Below are positions 1 to 9,671 of a stretch of DNA of 64,000 nt, piece by piece (the first letter of the stretch is position 1; the number at the start of each line of letters is the position of its first letter). Position numbers and translations under genes: made by a program. The notes beneath the pieces are model-generated. The model saw only the letters and a program-made list of their open reading frames with translations, made no database searches and had not been told where the DNA came from. The DNA comes from Acidimicrobiales bacterium AG-410-I20 (GTDB lineage Bacteria; Actinomycetota; Acidimicrobiia; Acidimicrobiales; MedAcidi-G1), in contig QCKS01000003.1 in assembly GCA_003215175.1 (NCBI GenBank), positions 1 to 64,000 on the forward strand, read 5' to 3'.

Positions 1-1
1 A

Positions 2-229
2 GCAGAAGGTGTACTTGAGTACTTAATCAAGTCCATAGTTGAAAACCCTGATGAGGTTCAGATTGAATCTGAAGGCGATGAGCGATGCACATTCTCGGTA
101 ACCGTCGCAGACGAAGATATGGGGCGAGTAATCGGAAAACGTGGACGAGTTGCAAATGCAATTAGAACTATTGTCCGCGCAGCAGCAGTTCGCGATGAAA
201 TAGAAATTGATGTTGATTTCGTTGATTAA
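2..229 (+). CDS. khpA: KH-domain RNA-binding protein (KhpA type), 5' part missing
   Basis: The reading frame is open from the window edge to TAA at 227-229 and gives 75 residues. It carries a KH domain whose GxxG loop is seen as IGKRGRVANAIR. KhpA-type proteins are small single-KH RNA chaperones that usually lie between rpsP and rimM, and rimM follows here by 19 bp. About 78 residues is the normal family length, so only a few N-terminal residues should be missing. Confidence 0.9.
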   Translation, partial: AEGVLEYLIKSIVENPDEVQIESEGDERCTFSVTVADEDMGRVIGKRGRVANAIRTIVRAAAVRDEIEIDVDFVD

Positions 230-248
230 ATTCTAAATCGGGCTTTCG

Positions 249-743
249 ATGAGAGATCCTGACGATTCAGACCTTCTAGAAGTAGGACGGATAGATCGTG
301 TGCACGGAGTAAAAGGCGAAGTCATCGTGAATTTAGTTACTGACCGTTTAGAACGTTTGTCTTCGGGTTCAAGACTTCAAACTCCTCAAGGAGATTTAAC
401 GGTAGTAAAGAGTCGACCGCATCAACATCGATATCTTGTCTATTTTGAGGAAATAAAAAGCCGAGAAATCGCAGAAAATTGGCGAGGAACAAAACTTTTT
501 GCTGAACCAATTACAGATCCAGAAGATGAAACTTTATGGGTGCATGATTTAGTGGGAGCAGAGGTTTTAGATCAACACGGAGTATCCCATGGCTTAGTTG
601 TTGCCGTAGTTTCTAATCCAGCAAGTGATTTGCTTGAACTTGAAAATGGTGATCTCGTACCCCTCACCTTTGTAGTAGATATTGAGCCTCAGAGACTAAT
701 CTCCGTTGAAGCTCCTGAAGGCCTTTTTAAAGAAAAGAATTAA
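249..743 (+). CDS. rimM: ribosome maturation factor RimM
   Basis: This 164-residue protein assists maturation of the 30S subunit head by binding ribosomal protein S19. The N-terminal RimM domain (about 8-90) opens with VGRIDRVHGVKGEV, the family hallmark, and a PRC-barrel-like domain follows (about 95-160). It sits between the KH gene and trmD with a 5-bp gap to trmD, the standard order in bacteria, so translational coupling in one operon is likely. No strong ribosome binding site precedes the ATG. Confidence 0.96.
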   Translation: MRDPDDSDLLEVGRIDRVHGVKGEVIVNLVTDRLERLSSGSRLQTPQGDLTVVKSRPHQHRYLVYFEEIKSREIAENWRGTKLFAEPITDPEDETLWVHDLVGAEVLDQHGVSHGLVVAVVSNPASDLLELENGDLVPLTFVVDIEPQRLISVEAPEGLFKEKN

Positions 744-748
744 AGAAA

Positions 749-1477
749 ATGAAGATAAGCGTTTTTACTATCTTCCCAGAAATGATAGATGGGTATACGT
801 CTCAAAGCATTCTTGGCCGATCGAAGGATGCTGGTCTAATTGAAGTAACTAGCCATGATTTACGAGATCAAGCTGATGACCCGCACCGGACAATTGACGA
901 CAGCCCATTTGGGGGAGGCCCAGGCATGGTCTTAATGTCAGAGCCAGTTTTCAAGTGTGTAGAGACAGTGAATCCGCCAAGGCCGCTGATCTTACTTAGC
1001 CCTAGTGGAAGAAAATTTGATCACTTAACAGCAACCGAACTATCCGAGTTAGAAGGATTCTCTCTTCTTTGCGGGCGCTATGAAGGCGTTGATGAACGCA
1101 TTCGAAAGAACCTTTGTGACGATGAGATTTCAATAGGTGATTATGTACTGGCAGGGGGAGAATTAGCAGCCTTAGTAGTTATCGAGGCAGTAGTACGATT
1201 ACGGCAAGGAGTATTAGGAAATGAGGACTCAAAAAATGAAGAATCTTTCGTTGAAGATCTGTTAGAGCATCCTCACTACACCCGACCAGCCGAATTTCGT
1301 GGAGAAAAAGTCCCATCAACACTCTTATCTGGAAATCATGAAGAAATAAGACGTTGGCGTAAGATTCAATCTCTATTAACTACTATTCGCAAACGTCCAG
1401 ACTTGATAGATAAGCGGGGCGGTTTGACTCTAGAGGAAAAGGAATTATTACAGGATGTTGAGAAACATAAAGAATAA
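749..1477 (+). CDS. trmD: tRNA (guanine-37-N1)-methyltransferase TrmD
   Basis: TrmD methylates N1 of G37 in tRNAs reading CNN codons and so prevents frameshifting. The protein has 242 residues, close to the usual length. Diagnostic SPOUT-knot motifs are visible: PFGGGPGM (53-60), LLCGRYEGVDERI (106-118) and IGDYVLAGGELA (129-140), which together form the trefoil-knot S-adenosylmethionine pocket. It follows rimM closely and precedes rplS. Confidence 0.97.
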   Translation: MKISVFTIFPEMIDGYTSQSILGRSKDAGLIEVTSHDLRDQADDPHRTIDDSPFGGGPGMVLMSEPVFKCVETVNPPRPLILLSPSGRKFDHLTATELSELEGFSLLCGRYEGVDERIRKNLCDDEISIGDYVLAGGELAALVVIEAVVRLRQGVLGNEDSKNEESFVEDLLEHPHYTRPAEFRGEKVPSTLLSGNHEEIRRWRKIQSLLTTIRKRPDLIDKRGGLTLEEKELLQDVEKHKE

Positions 1478-1513
1478 ATAGGGGTGAATCTCTTAATCCA
1501 GCCTCTACACTTA

Positions 1514-1545
1514 CTAGGCGACCTAAACGTAGTCGCTTTAGATTC
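1514..1545 (+). promoter_or_regulatory. candidate structured leader of rplS
   Basis: The 94-bp gap between trmD and rplS holds a hairpin with arms 1516-1522 and 1532-1538 (core GCGAC/GTCGC). A second stem, 1523-1527 with 1537-1541 (CTAAA/TTTAG), overlaps it. Because the second stem starts inside the first loop and no linker bases remain, the two look like mutually exclusive states. Ribosomal protein leaders are often autoregulatory; that role here is inference. Confidence 0.35.
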
Positions 1546-1571
1546 TGACCAAATTCGCTGAGGATATAACA

Positions 1572-1919
1572 ATGCAACCTACAGACCTCGTCGACCAACA
1601 AAACCTCCGAGACGACATTCCTGCTTTCGCTTCTGGCGATACTGTCAAGGTTCACGTTCGAGTTGTAGAAGGAAACCGTCAGCGGATACAGGTATTTGAA
1701 GGTGTTGTTTTACGACGACAAGGAAGTGGAATTCGAGAAACCTTCACAGTAAGAAAGTTAAGTTTCAGCGTTGGAGTAGAGCGTACTTTCCCTGTTCATT
1801 CACCAGTAATTGAAAAAATTGAGGTTATGACACAAGGGGATGTACGCCGAGCCAAGCTCTACTACTTAAGAGATCGTGTTGGTAAGAGAGCCAAAGTCAA
1901 AGAAAAGCGAGATTGGTAA
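1572..1919 (+). CDS. rplS: 50S ribosomal protein L19
   Basis: L19 lies at the interface of the 30S and 50S subunits. The 115-residue product contains the L19 signature: [39 protein letters not shown], and the C-terminal [21 protein letters not shown]. Length is normal. The gene closes the rimM-trmD-rplS operon; the preceding 94-bp gap holds a possible RNA leader. The next gene runs in the opposite direction. Confidence 0.98.
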   Translation: MQPTDLVDQQNLRDDIPAFASGDTVKVHVRVVEGNRQRIQVFEGVVLRRQGSGIRETFTVRKLSFSVGVERTFPVHSPVIEKIEVMTQGDVRRAKLYYLRDRVGKRAKVKEKRDW

Positions 1920-1929
1920 TAACCACTCT

Positions 1930-2121
1930 TTAAAGTCGCCTGTTCCAGCATCCCCGATGCCAATGACGTCTCAGATCAGGAGCTTCAATTGGTACAACAA
2001 CTAGATGTCCTAGTCCCTTCGGTATGTCACGGTTACACCCAGGACAGATATATTTTTTCATCGCTTGATAAGGCTGAATTGTTTTTACCTCAAGTTCCCC
2101 GAAAATTTCTGGATTATCCAT
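1930..2121 (-). CDS. small zinc-ribbon protein conserved in Actinobacteria
   Basis: A 63-residue protein on the minus strand with one CPGC pair (KKYICPGCNRDIPKGLGHL) and a C-terminal RRHWHRGCWNRR, giving possible zinc ligands C, C, H and C. From memory, Actinobacteria carry a family of the same shape (a KTYRCPGC-like start and an RRHWHTPCW-like end), usually of unknown function and sometimes misnamed ATP/GTP-binding protein. The ATG at 2121 is preceded by GGTGAT at a good distance; a TTG one codon upstream is also possible. It converges on rplS, 10 bp away. The plus-strand frame across the same bases looks like a shadow. Confidence 0.75.
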   Translation of the reverse strand: MDNPEIFGELEVKTIQPYQAMKKYICPGCNRDIPKGLGHLVVVPIEAPDLRRHWHRGCWNRRL

Positions 2122-2263
2122 CAACGATCACCCAAGAAATGCCCAAAGTAGAAGAAGTAGAGCTACAACGATCCCAGAAATCACGAAAACAAAGTCGCTG
2201 GGACGACGGCGATGAAAACGATTTGGATCAAAACCCATAGAGTTCAGTATCGTCTTTATTCTA

Positions 2264-2596
2264 ATGCGATCACACTTTTTAACTTTGATTTCTGTTCTGG
2301 TCCTTTCGATGATTGGTGTTGGATGTGTTGTTTCCGCACCAGACGTTCCACAGGGATCCGATCAATCAGTCTTTGAGGGAAGAAAAGTTTGGACAACTTT
2401 TTGTAGTTCATGCCATGGCCCAAGCGGAAATGGTGGACGTGGCCCATCAGTACAAGAAATTGAAAAAAAATACGTAAACCCAGAAGACGTTTTATTAATT
2501 ATCAGCAAAGGTCGTAATGGGATGCCTGCTTTTGAGGAAAGATTAACCAAAGAAGAAATCGAATCGGTTTATTCCTACATCCGAGAAGTTCTTTGA
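2264..2596 (+). CDS. lipoprotein c-type cytochrome, single haem
   Basis: The 110-residue protein starts with a lipoprotein signal peptide ending in SMIGVGC, with the lipobox cysteine at residue 21, so it is probably tethered to the outer face of the membrane. A CSSCH haem-binding site lies at 47-51 and a GMPAF motif supplies the likely axial methionine (Met87). These are the features of a small cytochrome c555/c6-like domain that shuttles electrons between respiratory complexes. It stands alone between a divergent zinc-ribbon gene and rpsB, so its redox partners are not evident from the neighbourhood. Confidence 0.88.
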   Translation: MRSHFLTLISVLVLSMIGVGCVVSAPDVPQGSDQSVFEGRKVWTTFCSSCHGPSGNGGRGPSVQEIEKKYVNPEDVLLIISKGRNGMPAFEERLTKEEIESVYSYIREVL

Positions 2597-2644
2597 AGGT
2601 TTGACCGGCACATCCGGTATTACTTCGATTCCGATACACTCACA

Positions 2645-2751
2645 TAGGCCTAACAACCGTTTGGCCTAGAAAAATATTCACTCGATCCACCCACGGTCGC
2701 CATTAGGCGCCGGATCGGGGTAAGACAAACCGATGGGAAAGGAAAAACGAC
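2645..2751 (+). promoter_or_regulatory. structured 5' leader of rpsB
   Basis: Two hairpins precede rpsB. The first has arms TAGGCC (2645-2650) and GGCCTA (2663-2668). The second is larger: outer arms 2683-2687 and 2713-2717 (CGATC/GATCG) enclose an inner stem CGCC-atta-GGCG (2698-2709) with extra G-C pairs around a bulged T. It ends 34 bases before the ATG. No T-run follows, so it does not read as a terminator. An autoregulatory S2 leader is plausible but inferred. Confidence 0.45.
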
Positions 2752-3627
2752 ATGGCAGTCGTCACAATGAAGCAGCTTTTAGAAGCAGGGGTCCATTTCG
2801 GGCATCAAACAAGCAGATGGAACCCAAAAATGCAAAGGTTCATACATGGAGAGCGCTCCGGTATATACATTATTGATCTTCAACAAACACTTAGTTGCAT
2901 AGAGAGCGCATATGGGTTCACCCGAGATCTAGCAGCTAACGGAGGACGGGTGTTATTTGTTGGCACAAAACGTCAGGCTCAAGATCCAATCCGGTCATAT
3001 GCGGAAAAATGTGGCATGCCTTATGTGAATCAAAGATGGTTAGGCGGGATGCTTACAAATTTCCAAACTATCTCAAAACGCGTAGCCAAGATGCAGGAAT
3101 ACCAGCGCATGCGCGATTCAGGAGAATTCGAAGTCATGCCTAAAAAAGAAGCTCTGCAATTCTCAAGAGAACTAGAGAAATTAGAAAGAAACTTAACTGG
3201 AATCAGCGACATGAAATCTCTTCCAGAGGCAATCTTTGTTATAGATACGGTAAGAGAGCACATCGCAATCACAGAAGCAAACAAACTAGGAATACCAGTG
3301 ATTGCTGTTTTAGATACGGATTGTGATCCAGATGTTATTCGATATCCAATCCCTGGAAATGATGACGCAATTCGTTCAGGAAGACTGCTATGTCGTGTTA
3401 TTTCTGATGCTATTGAAGAAGGAAGGTTTATCTCAAACTCTCAAAATAGAGCAGATGACACCCCTTCTCTCGATACAGAAGAAAGGGCCGCAGCACAAGC
3501 ACAGGCACAAGCACAAGCTGAGGCAGAAGCCGAAGAACGAGAAAAGCGTGTAGCTGAAAACCTAGATTCAGAAACAGAAGAAGATAAATCAGGCGAAACT
3601 CAAGAAGAAAATAGCGAAGGAGCTTAA
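2752..3627 (+). CDS. rpsB: 30S ribosomal protein S2
   Basis: The first 230 residues are a standard S2 ([34 protein letters not shown]-type region near 200-212). The protein is extended to 291 residues by a low-complexity tail: an alternating Ala-Gln/Ala-Glu run ([15 protein letters not shown]) and then a Glu/Ser-rich acidic end. Such tails are known in actinobacterial S2 and are probably disordered. tsf follows after 2 bp, giving the usual rpsB-tsf pair. The upstream leader may control both. Confidence 0.97.
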   Translation: MAVVTMKQLLEAGVHFGHQTSRWNPKMQRFIHGERSGIYIIDLQQTLSCIESAYGFTRDLAANGGRVLFVGTKRQAQDPIRSYAEKCGMPYVNQRWLGGMLTNFQTISKRVAKMQEYQRMRDSGEFEVMPKKEALQFSRELEKLERNLTGISDMKSLPEAIFVIDTVREHIAITEANKLGIPVIAVLDTDCDPDVIRYPIPGNDDAIRSGRLLCRVISDAIEEGRFISNSQNRADDTPSLDTEERAAAQAQAQAQAEAEAEEREKRVAENLDSETEEDKSGETQEENSEGA

Positions 3628-3629
3628 TT

Positions 3630-5155
<1,526 letters not shown>

Positions 5156-5167
5156 TGAGGAGTGAAT

Positions 5168-5737
5168 TTGAGTAACGAAATGATTCAGTTAGTGCTTGAA
5201 GAAGCTGAAGAACGCATGACGGAAGCTGTCGCTCATTCAAAAAAAGAGTTCTCTACAATACGAACCGGTCGCGCATCTTCTTCCTTAGTGGAACGTATCT
5301 CAGTAGAGGCGTATGGAGTTGAGATGAAATTGCAAGAGCTAGCAAGTTTCTCTGTTCCTGAAGCGCGACAATTGTTGATTACACCACATGATCCTGGCAA
5401 CGTAACAGCCATTGAAAAATCAATCGTTAAGGCAGAATTAGGCCTGACCCCCAGTAATGATGGACATTCAATAAGATTATCTTTTCCTGAGTTAACTCAG
5501 GAACGACGACAAGAGTTGGTGCGAATGGTGAACAGCATGGCAGAAGAAGGAAAAAATCGACTCAGAGGCCAGCGGCGTAGTGGGCGTAAAGATCTTGATG
5601 ATATTGGCGGTAGTGGCGGCGTCTCAGAAGATGATATTAAACATGCCTCTGATCGCTTAGATGAACTAATCCATAAACATGAGGCTGCTATTGATCAAGC
5701 TAGAGCATCCAAGGAGAGTGAACTACTTGAGGTCTAG
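5168..5737 (+). CDS. frr: ribosome recycling factor
   Basis: RRF works with EF-G to split ribosomes after termination. The sequence shows the three-helix-bundle signature: IRTGRASSSLVERI near the N-terminus, RLSFPELTQERRQELV in the middle, and a long charged C-terminal helix. Start choice: GTG at 5162 lies inside the GAGGAG element, while TTG at 5168 has proper spacing, so 5168 is preferred. It follows pyrH by a few bases, as in most bacteria. Confidence 0.95.
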   Translation: MSNEMIQLVLEEAEERMTEAVAHSKKEFSTIRTGRASSSLVERISVEAYGVEMKLQELASFSVPEARQLLITPHDPGNVTAIEKSIVKAELGLTPSNDGHSIRLSFPELTQERRQELVRMVNSMAEEGKNRLRGQRRSGRKDLDDIGGSGGVSEDDIKHASDRLDELIHKHEAAIDQARASKESELLEV

Positions 5738-5761
5738 GCTTAAGGTAATTCGGGAGAAATA

Positions 5762-7021
5762 ATGAATGATCAACCAAAATTTGAAGAGATAAGGATACTT
5801 GGACTCGAAACCTCAGAAGACGAGGTTACTCCAGGGCGGTCAGTATTTGAAGAAGATCAGTCAGGTAATGATCTTCCACCTTGGACAGATCCACCGGCCA
5901 CTTCATCGTCTTCTGATGAATGGTTAGAAGAAGAGGTTCCCCGTTGGGCAGATGATGTTCCAGAAGAACATGAATCTCAACAACCGGTAGCTAATTTAGA
6001 AGATTCTTCTGCAACTTCTTTCTTTGAAACAGAGACGACACAGGCTTCTTCTGGTATTTCAGGAGAGTTCAACCCCCCAATACTTCCGCCAGAAGAACCG
6101 CTTCCTCCTCTCCCAGATAATGAAGCGCCGATGCAAGAACCAAATCAGGATGGCAAAGGTGGTAAGCGCAGCGGGAGGAAACGTGGAAACTCGTCTGGAG
6201 AAGGCAGAGATATGCCTGTTGCGATAATAACTGGCCTAGCACTTGGAGCGCTTGTGCTTATCGCTTTCTATCTTGGTGCTGCAGTAACCATGGTGGTGGC
6301 AACATTTTTCTTGGTTCTTGCTGCAGCAGAGTTTTTTATGGCTGTTCGCCGAGCAGGCTATCAACCTGCTTCACTTCTAGGAATTGTCGCAGTTGCGGCT
6401 TTGAATCTGGGGGCGTATTGGCGATTTGAAGCAGCGGTTCCACTAGTGCTTCTCCTAACAGTTCTATTTACATTTCTTTGGTACTTCACCGGTGTGGATA
6501 GAGAAGCGCCGATGCTCAACATTTCCGTCACAATGTTTGGTGTTCTCTATATTGGGATGTTGGGTTCATTTGTAGGGCTCATGCTCAAAGACGTAAATGG
6601 TATTGGCATGATGCTTGCCGCTGTTCTTGCCACTGTTGGATATGACACTGGTGGTCTTGTTATAGGCCGTATTGCTGGTCGGACACCACTCGCAGCAGTA
6701 AGTCCAAACAAAACAATGGAAGGTTTAATCGGCGGTATGGCAGTGTCTTTTGCTGTCACTGTATTAGTTACGGGTCAAATTACGCCGTTTGGAGACACCC
6801 CAGGAGATCTAGGTTCAGCTTTTGTTCTTGGGGTAGTCGCAGCTTTAGTGGCCCCACTAGGCGATCTTTGTGAGTCGATGATTAAGAGAGATCTGGGTAT
6901 AAAAGATATGGGAAGCATTCTTCCAGGGCATGGAGGTCTACTTGACAGATTTGATGCTCTCCTCTTTGTCTTACCCGCCACATATTACACTGCGCGTCTT
7001 TTAGATCTATTCGGCGGCTGA
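5762..7021 (+). CDS. cdsA: phosphatidate cytidylyltransferase with long acidic N-terminal extension
   Basis: CdsA makes CDP-diacylglycerol from phosphatidate and CTP at the membrane. The C-terminal 265 residues are a multi-pass membrane domain ending in the CdsA signature (SMIKRDLGIKDMGSILPGHG followed by GLLDRFD). The first 150 residues are unusual: acidic, Ser/Pro-rich, without a signal peptide and probably disordered, ending in a basic stretch (KGGKRSGRKRGN) just before the first membrane helix. Total length 419 is well above the usual 270-310. It follows frr by 24 bp with GGGAG as ribosome binding site. Confidence 0.95.
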   Translation: MNDQPKFEEIRILGLETSEDEVTPGRSVFEEDQSGNDLPPWTDPPATSSSSDEWLEEEVPRWADDVPEEHESQQPVANLEDSSATSFFETETTQASSGISGEFNPPILPPEEPLPPLPDNEAPMQEPNQDGKGGKRSGRKRGNSSGEGRDMPVAIITGLALGALVLIAFYLGAAVTMVVATFFLVLAAAEFFMAVRRAGYQPASLLGIVAVAALNLGAYWRFEAAVPLVLLLTVLFTFLWYFTGVDREAPMLNISVTMFGVLYIGMLGSFVGLMLKDVNGIGMMLAAVLATVGYDTGGLVIGRIAGRTPLAAVSPNKTMEGLIGGMAVSFAVTVLVTGQITPFGDTPGDLGSAFVLGVVAALVAPLGDLCESMIKRDLGIKDMGSILPGHGGLLDRFDALLFVLPATYYTARLLDLFGG

Positions 7022-7049
7022 TCTACATATAACTTAAGTTAAATCACGG

Positions 7050-7055
7050 TATTCT
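7050..7055 (+). promoter_or_regulatory. -10 element of a leaderless-type promoter for dxr
   Basis: TATTCT lies 6 nt before the dxr ATG, so transcription would begin at or next to the start codon. No ribosome binding site lies in between. No clear -35 was found. The same arrangement recurs before other genes in this window. Confidence 0.5.
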
Positions 7056-7061
7056 CCTTTT

Positions 7062-8216
7062 ATGGCTACCAAAGTTTCTATCCTTGGTTCAACAGGGTCA
7101 ATTGGTACACAAACGCTCGAGATTGTTGATTCATGTCCAGATGAATATGAAGTCGTATCTCTTGGAGCGGCAAAATCTTTGGAAAAACTTGCAGATCAAG
7201 CAAAGCAATTCAACCCAGCAGTTGTAGCTATTGAGGATCCAAGTTTGGTTTCAGATTTAAAGAATCTCTTGCCTTCGAAAATAGAAATACTTGCCGGCCA
7301 AACTGCTCTTGCTGAGGCAGCAGAAATGGGGGAAGTAGCGATAAATGGTGTCGTGGGTTTTGCAGGATTACCTGTAACTATGTCTGTTCTAGAAGCAGGA
7401 AATCGTCTTGGATTAGCGAACAAAGAGTCTCTTATTGCTGCTGGACCAGTAGTACAGAAAGCAAGGAATACTCCGGGGGCTGAGTTGCTACCAGTAGATA
7501 GTGAGCATTGTGCAATACACCAATGTTTACGGGCAAACAATAATGAAGAAAACGTATCGAAAATTGTTTTGACTGCTTCTGGTGGGCCATTTCGCGGTAA
7601 AGAACTAGCCGAGCTCTCAACAATTAGTGTTGAAGAAGCCTTGAATCATCCAACCTGGTCTATGGGTCCAAAAATTACTGTTGATTCTTCAACGCTCATG
7701 AATAAAGGACTAGAAGTTATAGAAGCGCACGAACTATTTGGAATTGACTATGAGGATATAGAGGTGGTAGTACATCCACAGTCGATTGTGCATTCCATGG
7801 TTACTTTCTCTGATGGGGCAACAATTGCTCAACTTTCACAACCGGACATGCGTTTATGCATTGGGTATGCCTTGGCCTATCCGAATCGCTTAAGTGTTCC
7901 TTATGGAGAAATTGATTGGAGTGAGTTAAGTCAACTCGATTTTGAAACACCAGATCGTGCAGTATTTCGTTGCTTAGACCTAGCTTTTGAAGCAGGTTCT
8001 ATGGGGGAGACAGCTCCTGCTTGGTTGAATGCGGCTAATGAGGTAGCAGTCGCTTCTTTTCTTGAAAAGAAGCTTTCATGGATTGGGATATCTCAAGTTT
8101 TAGAAGAATCTTTAAATGCTTGGTCCGGTGATAAGGCAAATGAGATTCAAGATATTTTGGAAATAGATAAGCAGTCTCGAAGACTCACTTCTGAGATAAT
8201 TCTGAACAAGACATGA
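7062..8216 (+). CDS. dxr: 1-deoxy-D-xylulose 5-phosphate reductoisomerase
   Basis: Dxr converts DXP to methylerythritol phosphate with NADPH, the committed step of the MEP isoprenoid pathway. The NADPH-binding loop GSTGSIG is at 9-15. Catalytic and metal-binding segments LPVDSEHCAI, TASGGPFRG, PKITVDSSTLMNKGLEVIEA and VHPQSIVHSMV are all present. Length 384 is normal. It overlaps the site-2 protease gene by 4 bp (ATGA), and ispG of the same pathway follows, the usual actinobacterial order. Confidence 0.97.
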   Translation: MATKVSILGSTGSIGTQTLEIVDSCPDEYEVVSLGAAKSLEKLADQAKQFNPAVVAIEDPSLVSDLKNLLPSKIEILAGQTALAEAAEMGEVAINGVVGFAGLPVTMSVLEAGNRLGLANKESLIAAGPVVQKARNTPGAELLPVDSEHCAIHQCLRANNNEENVSKIVLTASGGPFRGKELAELSTISVEEALNHPTWSMGPKITVDSSTLMNKGLEVIEAHELFGIDYEDIEVVVHPQSIVHSMVTFSDGATIAQLSQPDMRLCIGYALAYPNRLSVPYGEIDWSELSQLDFETPDRAVFRCLDLAFEAGSMGETAPAWLNAANEVAVASFLEKKLSWIGISQVLEESLNAWSGDKANEIQDILEIDKQSRRLTSEIILNKT

Positions 8217-9628
8217 AGAAATTAGAAAAACCAGAGCAAATTCGACTGCTGCTACTGATTTTTCTAGGGGTGGTCCTTATTCAATTCGGTGGGCTGTCGA
8301 TGGTTGCTGTAGTGCTTGCTTTCGTGGTCATGTTGGCACTTCACGAACTAGGGCATTTACTTGCCGCCCGTTTATCAGGAATGAAGGTCACTGAGTACTT
8401 CATTGGGTTTGGACCACGTTTATGGTCAATCAAAAGAGGAGAAACGGAATACGGAGTAAAAGCAATTCCGGCTGGTGCGTACGTTCGGATTATCGGCATG
8501 TCAAATCTTGAAGATGTCGAGCTAGAAGATGAGTCCCGTTCATATCGCGCTCAAAGTTATCCACGACGACTTGCAGTTTCTTTGGCTGGTTCAGGTATGC
8601 AATTCATCCTTGCCTTTGTTTTACTTTTTTTTCTCTTTTCAATGGTGGGTAGCCCGTCGACAGATACTTGGGAAGTTGGTTCTGTAGTAAGTGACTCAAC
8701 GGCGGAGTCCATTGGGGTATCTGAAGGTGATCAAATCTTGACAGTCGGTGGCGTGGATGTAAGTGACTTTGACCAGTTTGGAGCAGTTGTTCGTAGTTCA
8801 ATCGGCAAAGTAATCCCTGTAGAAATAAGTAAAGATGGGTCGATTGAGGTGCTGGCAGCTCAAGTTGGTGAACGTCTGACTTCAATTGGGGCTGCGTCAT
8901 TTCCTGGCTTGCAAGAAGGAGACCAAATTCTGTCAGTGGACAGACAAGAAACAACTACTTGGAGTCAAGTTGTTTCTAAGGCCTCCCAACAAGAGACATT
9001 TCTATTAGAGGTAAAAAGAACAGATGGGACTGTAAAAACAGTTCAAAGCACTAAGGCTTTTACGCCGTTGCCGCCTCAACAAATGGCGGTACAAGGGTTC
9101 TTTGGGGTATCAGCTCGTCACCCCCTCAAGACCCTTGGCTTAGGTTCATCTATAAGCCGATCTGCCAGCGAAACGGTTGACTTAATTGGAAATTCAGCGA
9201 AGGCCATCGCTCAGTTTTTTACTCCGGGAGGCTTATCAAGTTTCATTGGAGGCGCAGTAGAAGGAGGAGGTTCTGCCTCCCAAGTTGGAACAGGAGTGTC
9301 TACCGATGATGAAAACCGTCTTTTGTCAATTTATGGAGTCGCTTTACTTGGAAGCAGTCTGTTCGAATCCGGGGCATATAACTTCATTTGGTTCTTAGTT
9401 CTAATTAATGTCTTCGTAGCGGTATTTAATCTCATTCCACTTCTTCCCTTTGATGGAGGACATGTATTAATAGCCACATATGAACGTTTACGTTCATTTG
9501 GTGGACGTCAGCATCGTGCTGACGTCTCAAAATTGGTGCCATTAACTTGGGTTGTTTTGATATTCCTTATTTCTTTGACTTTGGTAGCACTTTTCCGAGA
9601 CATTGTAGATCTTCCTGATTTTGGTTGA
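8213..9628 (+). CDS. rip1: site-2 intramembrane zinc metalloprotease (RseP/Rip1 type)
   Basis: Family M50 proteases cut membrane-bound anti-sigma factors and other single-pass proteins inside the bilayer. The HELGH zinc motif is at 44-48 in the first conserved helix, and the partner motif NLIPLLPFDGGH lies near the C-terminus. Two PDZ-like regions lie between (about 155-215 and 220-265), followed by a glycine-rich stretch. At 471 residues it is slightly longer than mycobacterial Rip1. It is translationally coupled to dxr. The substrate anti-sigma factor is not in this window. Confidence 0.93.
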   Translation: MKKLEKPEQIRLLLLIFLGVVLIQFGGLSMVAVVLAFVVMLALHELGHLLAARLSGMKVTEYFIGFGPRLWSIKRGETEYGVKAIPAGAYVRIIGMSNLEDVELEDESRSYRAQSYPRRLAVSLAGSGMQFILAFVLLFFLFSMVGSPSTDTWEVGSVVSDSTAESIGVSEGDQILTVGGVDVSDFDQFGAVVRSSIGKVIPVEISKDGSIEVLAAQVGERLTSIGAASFPGLQEGDQILSVDRQETTTWSQVVSKASQQETFLLEVKRTDGTVKTVQSTKAFTPLPPQQMAVQGFFGVSARHPLKTLGLGSSISRSASETVDLIGNSAKAIAQFFTPGGLSSFIGGAVEGGGSASQVGTGVSTDDENRLLSIYGVALLGSSLFESGAYNFIWFLVLINVFVAVFNLIPLLPFDGGHVLIATYERLRSFGGRQHRADVSKLVPLTWVVLIFLISLTLVALFRDIVDLPDFG

Positions 9629-9658
9629 ATTTTGTCTGGGCTGACCCATTACTTCCGG

Positions 9659-9664
9659 TAGTCT
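9659..9664 (+). promoter_or_regulatory. -10 element of a leaderless-type promoter for ispG
   Basis: TAGTCT is followed by 7 nt and then the ispG ATG. The string GGTAGTCTC is shared with the dapD start region at 43176-43184. No ribosome binding site is present. Confidence 0.5.
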
Positions 9665-9671
9665 CCGATAT

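Noticed and set aside
1518-1541. A true H-type pseudoknot before rplS
   Set aside because: The order of strands fits, but there are zero bases between the stems on both sides, so both helices cannot form together; treated as alternative stems.
1989-2240. An 83-codon plus-strand frame after rplS
   Set aside because: It overlaps the minus-strand zinc-ribbon gene, which has conserved CPGC and HWH motifs; no motif is seen in the plus frame.
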